Shown: positions 1 through 8,336, counted from the stretch's first letter. The stretch is 64,000 bases of DNA from Faecalicatena fissicatena (GCA_001028025.1 LDAQ01000023.1:1-64000), one strand, 5' to 3'. Numbers and translations are program-made. The notes: generated by a model not told the origin, from the letters alone.

Positions 1-32
1 CGCTTAGCATTTCAGGAAGGCTGGGCGCATCC
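1..32 (+). repeat. Right end of a large hairpin element, cut by the window edge
   Basis: Positions 20-32 read GCTGGGCGCATCC, the terminal box found at the right ends of the hairpin elements at 7424-7740 and 32754-33068, and the next bases (CGGACGGAGG) resemble the flank of the 32754 copy. The arms and tip lie left of the window, so only the end box supports the call. Confidence 0.5.
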
Positions 33-297
33 GGACGGAGGGGAACAAGAGGTGAAAGCGTCGACGGGAAAGGGGGATGGAACCGTGATAGGGTGAGCAT
101 GGAGGTATAAAGGTATAAATAGACTGATTTTATTCGCTATGTAAAAGGATATTTTTCTTTGTCTCTCATTCCATTCTCATGAACATTTTTCGGTATGTCC
201 ACTTTCTCACTAGATAACTTAGTTATGATTATTTTGTAATTATATGGAATATTTTACGAATGATTTATATATTTTACGAAAGGTTCAGGAGAAAGTC

Positions 298-328
298 TTG
301 ACTTGTAGTTAACTCCAGATGGTATTCT
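298..328 (+). promoter_or_regulatory. MerR-type promoter/operator upstream of larBCE
   Basis: TTGACT (298-303) and TATTCT (323-328) are separated by 19 bp instead of 17, with the palindrome AGTTAACT (308-315) inside the spacer. An over-long spacer carrying a dyad is the hallmark of promoters untwisted by MerR-family activators, and the core resembles operators of the AdhR/YyaN-like subgroup. The promoter points at larB, about 170 nt downstream. The MerR gene at the end of the operon (3495-3878) is the natural candidate regulator; that link is inference. A second -10-like TATAAT lies near 463. Confidence 0.6.
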
Positions 329-499
329 TTATATAGTGCGATAGCTATAAATACTATTCTGTTTTCAGCAGTAGTATAATTGAAATATATGCAGGGACAG
401 AATGTTTTGAGAAAGTGGTATTATTTATGATAGAAAATAACAATTATGCATAAAAACAGTTATAATAGATAAGGACAGTAATTATGGACGGAGGAGAGA

Positions 500-1249
500 A
501 TGATGGATGCTCATGAAATGTTGGAAAAAGTGAAAAGCGGGGAGGTGTCTGTGGAGGAGGCAGAGCAGTATTTTCGCCGCGAACCCTTTGAGGAACTGGG
601 GTATGCCAAACTGGATACTCACAGGAAGCTGCGCTCTGGATTTCCGGAGGTAATATTCTGCAGCGGTAAGGCTACGGAACATCTGCTTCATATTTATCAG
701 AAACTATACGGGGAAGAGGGGGAGGTGTTCGGTACCAGAGCTACAGCTGAGCAGTATGAGGTACTGAAGAAAACGCTTCCTGAACTTGAGTATGATCCGA
801 TTTCCCGGATTATGAAAATAGAGAACAAACAGAAGGAACATGTGGGTAAAATCGCCGTATGCACTGCAGGTACAGCAGATATTCCTGTGGCAGAAGAGGC
901 GGCACAGACAGCAGAGTATTTTGGGAGTTTTGTAGAACGGATATATGATGTGGGTGTCAGCGGCATTCACCGGCTGATGTCCCGTCTGGATGTGATTCAG
1001 AGCGCAAATTGCGTGGTTGCCGTGGCAGGCATGGAAGGGGCTCTGGCCAGTGTTATGGGAGGTCTTGTGGACAAGCCGGTAATTGCCGTTCCTACATCTG
1101 TAGGATATGGAGCCAATTTTCATGGGCTGTCAGCCCTTTTAACAATGATTAATTCCTGTGCAAATGGAATCGCTGTTGTCAATATTGATAATGGATATGG
1201 AGCAGGTTATATCGCTACACAAATTAACAGACTGGGGGGAAAGAAATGA
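500..1249 (+). CDS. larB: Nickel pincer cofactor biosynthesis protein LarB
   Basis: 249 aa, the normal length of LarB, the pyridinium-3,5-biscarboxylic acid mononucleotide synthase that carboxylates and hydrolyses nicotinic acid adenine dinucleotide in the first step of nickel-pincer nucleotide synthesis. The C-terminal half is the PurE/AIR-carboxylase-like domain: the stretch around residues 118-230 contains VCTAGTADIPVAEEA, AVAGMEGALASVMGGL and PTSVGYGANFHG, all typical of LarB. A strong GGAGGAGAG site (490-498) serves ATG 500 or ATG 503. The stop overlaps the larC start by 4 nt, so the two are translationally coupled. No larA (the nickel racemase that uses the cofactor) lies in this window. 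Confidence 0.93.
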   Translation: MMDAHEMLEKVKSGEVSVEEAEQYFRREPFEELGYAKLDTHRKLRSGFPEVIFCSGKATEHLLHIYQKLYGEEGEVFGTRATAEQYEVLKKTLPELEYDPISRIMKIENKQKEHVGKIAVCTAGTADIPVAEEAAQTAEYFGSFVERIYDVGVSGIHRLMSRLDVIQSANCVVAVAGMEGALASVMGGLVDKPVIAVPTSVGYGANFHGLSALLTMINSCANGIAVVNIDNGYGAGYIATQINRLGGKK

Positions 1250-2643
1250 GCCGGGAATTATATTTAGAATGTGCGTCAGGAATCAGCGGGGATATGTTTA
1301 CAGCAGCCATGCTGGATCTGGGAGCAGATCAGGAAGTGCTTAGAAAAGCACTTGACAGTCTGAACTTGCCTGGATATCAGGTAAAAATCAGCAGAGTCTC
1401 AAAAAGCGGTTTAGATGCCTGCGATTTTTCAGTACTTCTGGATGCAGAGCATGAAAATCACGATCACGATATGGAATATCTGCATGGCAAGGATGAGGAA
1501 CCTCATACTCATGAATCCGGCTGTAAAATGAGCCGCAGTCATGAGCACAGCTGCATAAATGGAGGCGAACATAATCACAGCCATATGCATGAGGACGAAC
1601 ATAATCATAGCCATATACATATAGAAGAACACGGACATGAACACAGCCATGCAAATGGACATTCACATCAGCATAGTCATGAACACAGAGGACTGGCGGA
1701 TGTAATGGTGATTATAAAGAACGCTGAGATTACTGAGGGTGCCAGAAAGACAGCGGTGCGTATTTTTGAGATTCTGGCGGAGGCCGAGTCAAAAGCCCAT
1801 GGTGTGTCCATTGATCAGGTGCACTTTCATGAGGTTGGTGCTGTGGATTCCATCGTTGATATTGTTGCTGCTGCAGTATGTCTGGACAATCTGGATATTG
1901 AGGAGGTTGTGGTTCCTGTTCTGAATGAAGGAACCGGTTTTGTCCGTTGTCAGCACGGTATGATACCTGTCCCGGTCCCGGCTGTTTTGGCAATCGTGCA
2001 GAAACATGAACTGACGCTTCATATCAATCATATGGAAGGCGAATTTGTAACTCCGACCGGAGCGGCGATTGTAGCTGCAATTAGAACAAAAGATAAACTT
2101 CCTGAGAAGTTTACAATTCTGAAAACCGGTATGGGGGCAGGGAAAAGAACTTATGAGAGGCCAAGCCTGCTCCGTGCTATGCTGATTCAGGAGACGGAGA
2201 CTGATAAAGACTGGATGTATAAGTTGGAGAGCAACATAGATGACTGTTCGGGGGAGGCATTAGCCTATGTAATGCAGAGGCTTCTGGAAGAAGGGGCCAG
2301 AGATGCGTATTTTACCCCGATTTATATGAAAAAGAACCGCCCTGCCCAGCAGCTCAATGTTATCTGTGCAGAAGCGGATATCGAAAAGCTGGAAGAGATT
2401 ATCTTTATGGAAACAACGACGATTGGAATCCGCAGGGTGAAGATGAAGCGTACGCTCTTAAAGCGCGAACAAAAAGAAGTTACGACCTCTCTCGGAAAAG
2501 CATCTGTCAAAATATGCACGCTTCCATCGGGCAAAAGAATTTATCCCGAGTATGACAGCGTGGCTGCACTGAGCCGGGAAAAAGGTATGTCATGGCAGGA
2601 GGTATACCGGCTGATCGTGAGGGAATGCGATGGAAATGTATAA
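1246..2643 (+). CDS. larC: Nickel insertion protein LarC with extended histidine-rich segment
   Basis: 465 aa, LarC: CTP-dependent cyclometallase that inserts Ni(II) into the dithiocarboxylated precursor of the nickel-pincer nucleotide. The N-terminal segment (LYLECASGISGDMFTAAML) and the middle part (VHFHEVGAVDSIVDI, EFVTPTGAAIVAAI) match the family. Residues about 69-147 hold roughly 25 histidines in EHNHSH/HIHIEEHGH-type repeats, a nickel-binding or storage insert longer than in most homologues. The gene is one uninterrupted frame, unlike Lactiplantibacillus plantarum, where larC1 and larC2 are joined by programmed frameshifting. It overlaps larB by 4 nt and larE by 14 nt. Confidence 0.93.
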   Translation: MSRELYLECASGISGDMFTAAMLDLGADQEVLRKALDSLNLPGYQVKISRVSKSGLDACDFSVLLDAEHENHDHDMEYLHGKDEEPHTHESGCKMSRSHEHSCINGGEHNHSHMHEDEHNHSHIHIEEHGHEHSHANGHSHQHSHEHRGLADVMVIIKNAEITEGARKTAVRIFEILAEAESKAHGVSIDQVHFHEVGAVDSIVDIVAAAVCLDNLDIEEVVVPVLNEGTGFVRCQHGMIPVPVPAVLAIVQKHELTLHINHMEGEFVTPTGAAIVAAIRTKDKLPEKFTILKTGMGAGKRTYERPSLLRAMLIQETETDKDWMYKLESNIDDCSGEALAYVMQRLLEEGARDAYFTPIYMKKNRPAQQLNVICAEADIEKLEEIIFMETTTIGIRRVKMKRTLLKREQKEVTTSLGKASVKICTLPSGKRIYPEYDSVAALSREKGMSWQEVYRLIVRECDGNV

Positions 2644-3493
2644 GGAAGTACAGGAAGAAGATGCGATATATGATAAGAAGCGTAAAGTTCTGCTGACACT
2701 GATGGAGGATTATTGCAAAGAGGATATTGCCGTTGCATTTTCCGGTGGAGCGGACAGCAGCCTGCTTCTTAAACTAGCCTGCGAGTGTGCCAAAAAGCAG
2801 GGAAAGAATGTATATGCTATGACAATTCAAACGGAACTGCATACACTGGAAGATTTAAATATTGCTGAAAAAGTAGCTAAAGAAACTGGTTCGTTTCACG
2901 AGGTGCTTTATGTAGATGAACTTGAAGAAGCGGGAATTGAGATGAATCCTGTGAATAGATGTTATCTCTGTAAAAAACTGCTGTTCACAAAAATACGTGA
3001 AAAAGCCTTACAGCGGGGAATTAGCAGAATACTGGAAGGGACGAACGCCGACGACCTTACAATGTACCGTCCTGGTATTCAGGCAATCCGGGAGCTGAGA
3101 ATCGGAAGTCCGCTGGCGGAGGCAGAAATGACAAAAGCAGAGGTACGCAGACTGGCCGCAGAGTTCGGCATTTCGGTGGCAGAACGTCCGGCGGCACCAT
3201 GTATGGCAACACGTTTTCCGTATGGAACAAGGCTGGACAGAGAGAAAATGAAAGCGGCAGAACTGGGAGAAAACTATATCCGGTCACTGGGATTTTATAA
3301 CGTACGGCTGCGTGTACAGGATAACCTTGCCCGGATTGAGGTTGACCAGGATTCATTGGGGCAGGTGCTGGTGCATCGTGAAGAGATTACAGGGCACTTG
3401 AAAAAGCTGGGGTATCAGTATGTCGCACTGGATTTGGAAGGATTCCGTTCCGGCAGTATGGATGAGATCCATAACAAAAAAGGAGACAGGTAA
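2630..3493 (+). CDS. larE: ATP-dependent sulfur transferase LarE, three-cysteine type
   Basis: 287 aa PP-loop protein of the nickel-pincer pathway: it adenylates the carboxylates of the LarB product and converts them to thiocarboxylates. The PP-loop SGGADSS is at residues 38-44, and PAAPCMATRFPYG around residue 191 matches the conserved C-terminal block. Single-cysteine LarE proteins sacrifice that cysteine. Here there are also C111 and C114 (NRCYLCKK), giving the CxxC plus C pattern of LarE proteins reported to carry a [4Fe-4S] cluster, so this enzyme is probably catalytic rather than suicidal (family knowledge plus inference). GAGGG at about 2619 supports ATG 2630, inside the end of larC. 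Confidence 0.92.
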   Translation: MEMYKEVQEEDAIYDKKRKVLLTLMEDYCKEDIAVAFSGGADSSLLLKLACECAKKQGKNVYAMTIQTELHTLEDLNIAEKVAKETGSFHEVLYVDELEEAGIEMNPVNRCYLCKKLLFTKIREKALQRGISRILEGTNADDLTMYRPGIQAIRELRIGSPLAEAEMTKAEVRRLAAEFGISVAERPAAPCMATRFPYGTRLDREKMKAAELGENYIRSLGFYNVRLRVQDNLARIEVDQDSLGQVLVHREEITGHLKKLGYQYVALDLEGFRSGSMDEIHNKKGDR

Positions 3494-3494
3494 G

Positions 3495-3878
3495 ATGACG
3501 ATTGCAGAAGTGAGTAAAAGATATGATATCACGGCAGATACGCTCAGATATTATGAGCGGATCGGGTTGATACCGCCGGTGCCGAGAACGAAGGGCGGGA
3601 TCAGGAATTACGATGAGGACTCCTGCCGCTGGATTGAACTGATGAAATGTATGCGCAAGGCGGGAGTTCAGATTGAGGCTTTGATCGAGTATGTAGCCCT
3701 GTTCCGAAAAGGGGACGAAACAATTGAGGCCAGAAAAACAATTCTGGTGGAGCAGCGCAGCCAGCTGATGGACAGGATGGCCGAGATGCAGGAATCGCTG
3801 GACCGGCTGAACGACAAAATAGAACGATATGAAACCGGTCTGATGAAAGCGGAGGCACTGTTGAAAATTTCTGAATAA
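3495..3878 (+). CDS. MerR-family transcriptional regulator, likely regulator of the lar operon
   Basis: 127 aa, usual length for the small AdhR/YyaN-like MerR subgroup. The N-terminal winged helix starts MTIAEVSKRYDIT, then DTLRYYERIGLIPPVPR, the diagnostic MerR recognition region, followed by a coiled-coil dimerisation helix (about residues 80-120). A longer frame is open from 3420, but AGGAG at 3480-3485 fits ATG 3495, one base after the larE stop. Co-transcription with larBCE and the MerR-type promoter at 298-328 suggest autoregulation of the operon. The effector is unknown; nickel or a reactive aldehyde are possibilities only. Confidence 0.85.
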   Translation: MTIAEVSKRYDITADTLRYYERIGLIPPVPRTKGGIRNYDEDSCRWIELMKCMRKAGVQIEALIEYVALFRKGDETIEARKTILVEQRSQLMDRMAEMQESLDRLNDKIERYETGLMKAEALLKISE

Positions 3879-4079
3879 GGACAGCTCTGAGGAAATGCGG
3901 CTGCGCCCCGGCATACAAGATAGGATTTCGCTTGCGAAACTCGCGCGCCGCGGCGGTCGCAATAATGTTAAATAAGGGATGTTATGTTCACTTATTATAA
4001 AATTTGAACGGATCTTGTAGTTTCTTTACTCTTTTTACGGTGTTAAAGTAAAAGCACAGTGGAAGAGGAGGAAAACAGC

Positions 4080-5069
4080 ATGATATTCAAAAATATGGAA
4101 TTTCATAATGTGGAAGAAATCATAGAATGTGAGAAGGGGTATGCGATGCAGCGTATTCCTTCTTTTGTTTCGGAAAAATTAAATGAAGGTGCAAGAGACA
4201 GGTCCTGTCGTTTTACGTCGGGGGTGGAGATCCGGTTCAGGATGCGCAGCGAATCTGTAAAGATCACATTGAGTGCAGATAAAGACCCGGAAGCTCAGAC
4301 TGCGCTCCTTTTTTATGGTTCTTTTCAGGGTGGGTGGCAGCACTCTTGTGCAGCGCTTGTAGAAGACGGTACAACAATTGAAATCACAAAAGCTGAGAAT
4401 ATAGAAGTCCTGAAAAAGATTACAGAGAAAAGAAAGCTGCCTTTTGATCCTGAAGTGGTAAGGATCATACTGCCATATGGAACCTGTTATTTTAAAGAAA
4501 TCAGTGGGGATGTGGAACCTCCGCAAAAATCGGATCTTCCGCAAAAGACATATCTTGCCTATGGCTCATCTATTACCCATGGCAGCCTCGCACTGATACA
4601 GCCCTGTTCCTATCCTTTTCAGATCGCCCGCAGGCTGGGGACCGATTATCTGAATCTGGGCTTTGCAGGAACTGCATTCCTGGAGCGGGAGATGGCAGAA
4701 TATATTGTATCCCGGAAAGACTGGGATTTTGCGTCTGTGGAGCTGGGGGTCAATATGATAGATGGCAGGTTTACCAGTGATTTGTTCGAAAAGAGAGCCG
4801 GAGACTTTATTAAAGTGCTGGCTGCGGATTCAAGGAATATATACTGTACAAATATCTTTGGAAATAATTTAATAAATCAGGAAAACATTAAAGTTTACAG
4901 GAAAATTGTTGAAAACTATGCATCAGAGCATCTGATTTTTACGGATGGGCTGAAATTATTAGACCGTGAGGATTATATATCGGAGGATCTGGTTCACCCT
5001 ACGCTGGAGGGCATTATGGAGGTTGCGAAGAACTGGTCACGTATTATGATGGAAAAAGTTCCTCAGTAA
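4080..5069 (+). CDS. SGNH/GDSL-family esterase with N-terminal beta domain
   Basis: 329 aa. The C-terminal half is an SGNH hydrolase: AYGSSITHG with the nucleophile serine near residue 163, NLGFAGTAF (block II glycine), ELGVNMIDG (block III Asn) and DLVHPTLEG with the catalytic Asp/His near residues 303-306. The first 150 residues look like the beta-sandwich that precedes the catalytic domain in CE2-like carbohydrate esterases. There is no signal peptide, so it should act in the cytoplasm, probably removing acetyl or acyl groups from imported sugars. A GTG-initiated frame opens at 4059, but GAGGAGG (4065-4071) places the start at ATG 4080. The facing AraC gene ends 23 bp downstream. Confidence 0.75.
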   Translation: MIFKNMEFHNVEEIIECEKGYAMQRIPSFVSEKLNEGARDRSCRFTSGVEIRFRMRSESVKITLSADKDPEAQTALLFYGSFQGGWQHSCAALVEDGTTIEITKAENIEVLKKITEKRKLPFDPEVVRIILPYGTCYFKEISGDVEPPQKSDLPQKTYLAYGSSITHGSLALIQPCSYPFQIARRLGTDYLNLGFAGTAFLEREMAEYIVSRKDWDFASVELGVNMIDGRFTSDLFEKRAGDFIKVLAADSRNIYCTNIFGNNLINQENIKVYRKIVENYASEHLIFTDGLKLLDREDYISEDLVHPTLEGIMEVAKNWSRIMMEKVPQ

Positions 5070-5091
5070 GGAACAGGAATGCAGGCAGCCA

Positions 5092-5943
5092 TTATTTCGA
5101 ATAGTATCTGTATTCTGTTGGTGTCACACCGACTTCTTTTTTAAAGGTGGTACAGAAACTGTGTTCGCTGTGAAAGCCGCAGCTGAAACCTATATTTTTG
5201 ACGGATTCATGGCTGCTTTTCAGATAAAATTTTGCAAGATTGATGCGTGATATCAGGATATATCGATAAGGGGTATATCCTGTTTCTTCTTTAAACTTTC
5301 TTGTGAAATAGAACGGACTCAGAGATACATGGGCGGCAAGTGTATTCAGAGAAATATCCTCGTCCAGATGGCGGTGAATATATTTCAGAGATATGTCCAT
5401 AAAGTCAGAGGCAGCATTCTGTCTTTCGCGCCGCTCTTTCGAGAGCCCGAGCAGAGTGAGCAGCTGAGAGATATCCTGAGAAATCAGCAGCTCATTCATA
5501 CTGTCCTTTTTTAAAAGCGTTTCATATAAACGCCTCCAGGTATTCTCGAATTGGGCGGGATTTTCCAAAAGCATATGAACGAAAGGCATATCCCCTTTTA
5601 GATATTCGAAAAAGGCACGGCTGTTTCCACTGTCAAAATGAATCCATTTCAGCTCCCAGGCTTCAGAGGACTGATAGAGATGGGGACGGTAACAATCAAT
5701 GAGACATACCTCTCCGGGAAGCAGTTCCCTGGTGATTCCGTCCGCTTTGATCAGACCCTTGCCCCCTTTTGTATAGAGGAGCAGAAAACTATCGTAGCTG
5801 CGTCTGTCTACTTTATACCTGGAGTCACAGTAAAAATGCCCCATACAGAGAGGAAAATAGAGAAATTCAGGAATACAGTTAGTGGGAGTGTGGAAAAAGA
5901 TAGTGGAATTGTCTGAAACGCCGCTGCTTAATGAATGATTCAT
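5092..5943 (-). CDS. AraC-family transcriptional regulator
   Basis: 283 aa: N-terminal cupin-like sensing domain (about 25-160; LLPGEVCLIDCYRPHLYQ) and a C-terminal pair of helix-turn-helix motifs (about 185-280; LNTLAAHVSLSPFYFTRKFK and GYTPYRYILISRI, then IGFSCGFHSEHSFCTTFKK). AAGGCGGG precedes ATG 5943. It is divergent from the UroD-like gene at 6174 across about 230 bp, so it most likely controls that gene and perhaps the convergent SGNH esterase. The ligand is not evident; sugars are usual for this architecture. Confidence 0.88.
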   Translation of the reverse strand: MNHSLSSGVSDNSTIFFHTPTNCIPEFLYFPLCMGHFYCDSRYKVDRRSYDSFLLLYTKGGKGLIKADGITRELLPGEVCLIDCYRPHLYQSSEAWELKWIHFDSGNSRAFFEYLKGDMPFVHMLLENPAQFENTWRRLYETLLKKDSMNELLISQDISQLLTLLGLSKERRERQNAASDFMDISLKYIHRHLDEDISLNTLAAHVSLSPFYFTRKFKEETGYTPYRYILISRINLAKFYLKSSHESVKNIGFSCGFHSEHSFCTTFKKEVGVTPTEYRYYSK

Positions 5944-6173
5944 ATGTCCCGCCTTTCTAAAATAACAGCAATGTAATATTTTGTAAAGTTTCGATAATTA
6001 TAGGGGCAGTTTTAAAAATTGTCAAGCACTTAAAGAGCAATATTTTGATATAAATAGGCAAAGAAATCTAATGCCGGGCGAGTGGGGGAAGTGTAAGATA
6101 AGAATGTAATGATGATAGTTCAATTGTTCCGGAATAAAGAATACCGGCAGTGAATAAGAAAAGGAGAAACAGA

Positions 6174-7418
6174 ATGGAAAGATATAAAATCAATTCAGAA
6201 GATCGTGAAATTATAAGGGAACTGGCTAAGAAACAATACGAATACTCTCAGGCAGATAAAAATAAAAAGAGAATCCAGGAATGGACGGATCACAACTCAC
6301 TTCAGGGAAAACGTCCCATGATTCATCTGGAAATGTGGACATTTGCACAGGAAATTATTCCGCAGCGTCTGCAGTGCAAAGGGAAATTTGCACGGGAAGT
6401 GGAAACAAATCTATACTGCAATTTTTTGAACCAGGAGCTGTTTGATGATGACCGCGTAACGCCGGACTATTATCCGCTGGCATATGATACTCATTTCACC
6501 TTATTCAATATTCCGATCGAAAAACACAACAGTGTTGGTTCCCTGGGCCATGAATTCGTATCAGTCGTGGAAGACCTTGAGGATGATTACGAAAAACTGA
6601 AAGCAACAGACTACGGTGTGGATATAGAATCAACCATGTTGAAAAAAAGTGCCCTGGAGGAATCATTTGGGGATATCCTGCCGGTAAAACTACAGATGGA
6701 TTGTCTGTACAGCGTACCGACACAGATGATTGTCCATTTTATGAAGATGGAAAATATGATGTTCAATATATACGACTATCCGGAGCTTTTCAAAGAAATG
6801 ATGAATCGGATTGCAGACGATACACTTGCTTATTATCGAATGCTGGAGGAAAAGCATCTGATTCTGCCGACAGTCGCAGGAGAAGGACTGGGACAGGGCA
6901 GCTGGTGCTACAACCACGAACTGCCTGGTGAGGACGTGGCAAAAATCCGTCCTCTGACAACACGGGATGTATGGGGATTCATGGATTCACAGGAAACAGT
7001 GGGCCTGTCCCCGGAAATGTTCGAAGAGTTTATTTTTCCCTGTTACAAGAAGATATCCGAACAGTACGGCCTTCTTTCCTACGGATGCTGTGAACCGGTG
7101 GATCCGATCTGGGAAAACTGCATTTCTAAGCTGGAAAACCTGAGAAAAGTATCCATCTCCCCATGGTGCAACGAAGAATACATGGGAGAGCGGCTCAAAG
7201 GCAGCAAAACAATCTTCCACCGGAAACCCTCTCCGAATTACCTGGGGGTAGGAACCGTGCTGGATGAAGAAGCGGTACGCGAAAGTATACGCAAAACCCT
7301 GAAGGCATCCGAGGGGTGTAAACTGGAAATAACACAGCGGGACGTATATACAATAAATAACGATACAACAAAAGCCAAACGCTATGTGGATATTATTAAA
7401 GCGGAGGTGGGGATTTAG
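6174..7418 (+). CDS. Uroporphyrinogen decarboxylase-like (UroD/MtaA family) protein
   Basis: 414 aa, related to the HemE/COG0407 barrel family but unlikely to be the haem enzyme: no other haem genes are nearby and the N-terminus does not match true HemE. The family includes corrinoid methyltransferases (MtaA, CmuA) that bind zinc. A cysteine-rich spot SYGCCEPVDPIW (near residue 305) and SPWCNEEYMGERL (near 330) lie where such ligands would be. No corrinoid protein is adjacent, so substrate and even reaction are open. AAGGAG at 6161-6166 fits ATG 6174; an upstream GTG (6150) is less likely. Possible promoter TTGTCA-16-TATTTT at 6019-6046. The hairpin element at 7424 begins 6 nt after the stop. 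Confidence 0.7.
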   Translation: MERYKINSEDREIIRELAKKQYEYSQADKNKKRIQEWTDHNSLQGKRPMIHLEMWTFAQEIIPQRLQCKGKFAREVETNLYCNFLNQELFDDDRVTPDYYPLAYDTHFTLFNIPIEKHNSVGSLGHEFVSVVEDLEDDYEKLKATDYGVDIESTMLKKSALEESFGDILPVKLQMDCLYSVPTQMIVHFMKMENMMFNIYDYPELFKEMMNRIADDTLAYYRMLEEKHLILPTVAGEGLGQGSWCYNHELPGEDVAKIRPLTTRDVWGFMDSQETVGLSPEMFEEFIFPCYKKISEQYGLLSYGCCEPVDPIWENCISKLENLRKVSISPWCNEEYMGERLKGSKTIFHRKPSPNYLGVGTVLDEEAVRESIRKTLKASEGCKLEITQRDVYTINNDTTKAKRYVDIIKAEVGI

Positions 7419-7423
7419 GAGGG

Positions 7424-7740
7424 GGAGGTCGCCTGTGCGGACCGTGTCTCCTGCCGCAGCGGGAAACTTCCATGCCCCTTTTTCGCTGCGGTCCGTTTGC
7501 TAAGTGCCACTAGATAAAAACCACACCGGATTGGGAGACACCGGCGGCATTCACCGTGCAATTCTGATGAATTGCGCGGCTCAGGCCGCCTTAAATGCTG
7601 CTTCGGAAGCAGCATTTAGCCTCCCAATCCGGTGTGGTTTTTATCAAGTGGCACTATAGCGCACTCTATGCAGCTGAAAAAGGGGCATGGAAGTTTCCCG
7701 CTGCGGCAGGAGACACGGTCCGCACAGGCTGGACGCATCC
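7424..7740 (+). repeat. Large structured hairpin element, copy 1 (plus orientation)
   Basis: 317-bp near-palindrome running from end box GGAGGTCGC to GCTGGACGCATCC. Outer arms (7432-7482 and about 7678-7728) pair perfectly over about 50 bp. An internal loop follows, with GTCCGTTTGCTAA on the left and GCGCACTCTA on the right. Middle arms of 34 bp (starting GTGCCACT) contain one A-A mismatch at pair 9. The tip holds two hairpins: a two-tier one (GGCGGC/GCCGCC around CCGTGCAATTC) and AAATGCTGC capped by TTCG. Frames on both strands are by-products of the palindrome. It sits just 3' of the UroD-like gene and lacks a U-tract, so it is not a simple terminator. Not a family I recognise. Confidence 0.85.
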
Positions 7741-7902
7741 AATGGGGAGGGGCGCTGTTATGGAGAGCGTTTTCGGGAGCGGCGGATGGGTGTGGCGACT
7801 CGGCAGATAACCATACCATATCAATAAGACATACGTGCAGACGATACAAATCCGCTGCTCCCGTTCCGGAATTCCCGCAGGGAATGACTTTCCTCCCGGT
7901 CT

Positions 7903-8211
7903 GATGAGCCCAGCGAAGTGAAAGGGGAGGCGGGGAAGCTCGGGGGATGTGTGTGCCATTTCTATATCCGTAGAGTGCGCGTTAGAACCCGTTAGAGAAA
8001 AAACAGGGAACTTGGAGGGCGGGATTTGATTTACAAAATCAAATCCCGTTGCCGCCGGCGGCGCGAATGCATCGGCATTCGGGCCAACTGCGGCAAGCAC
8101 CCTCCAAGTTCCCTGTTTTTTCTCTTACGGGTTCTTCGCAAACGGACAGGATATAGAAATGGCACACACATCCCCCGAGCTTCCCCGCCTCCCCTTTCAC
8201 TTCGCGTCCCC
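7903..8211 (-). repeat. Large structured hairpin element, copy 2 (minus orientation)
   Basis: 309-bp palindrome with arm sequences unrelated to copy 1 but the same plan when read on the minus strand. The 56-bp outer arms pair perfectly (7914-7969 with 8149-8204). The internal loop again carries GTCCGTTTGC (minus strand, 8138-8147) and GCGCACTCTA (7971-7980). The 35-bp middle arms (7985-8019, 8100-8134) have a single A-A mismatch at pair 9. The tip has a two-tier hairpin (TTGCCGC/GCGGCAA around CGAATGC, loop CGAT) plus a second hairpin starting CGGGATTTGATTT. End boxes are GGGGACGC and GCTGGGCTCATC. Copies 1 and 2 point toward each other, 162 bp apart. Confidence 0.85.
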
Positions 8212-8336
8212 ATCCGTTCACTCCCAAAGTTCGTTCCCTGATTCCGTCCTGATTTTGTACTTTTTGTGCGGATTTTTTACTTTACGGGGTGTTGGGAAGA
8301 CGTTATGCTTAGTAAGGGTAAAGGAGGCATTTTGTG

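Noticed and set aside
6174..7418. True HemE (haem biosynthesis)
   Set aside because: N-terminus and context do not match; no other tetrapyrrole genes nearby.
7424..8211. Retron or group II intron RNA
   Set aside because: No reverse transcriptase in the window, and no domain V-like or msr/msd features were seen.
7415..8241. Many overlapping open frames of 60-144 codons on both strands
   Set aside because: They arise from the two palindromic elements; mirror-image arms give similar peptides on both strands and there is no ribosome site or codon pattern.
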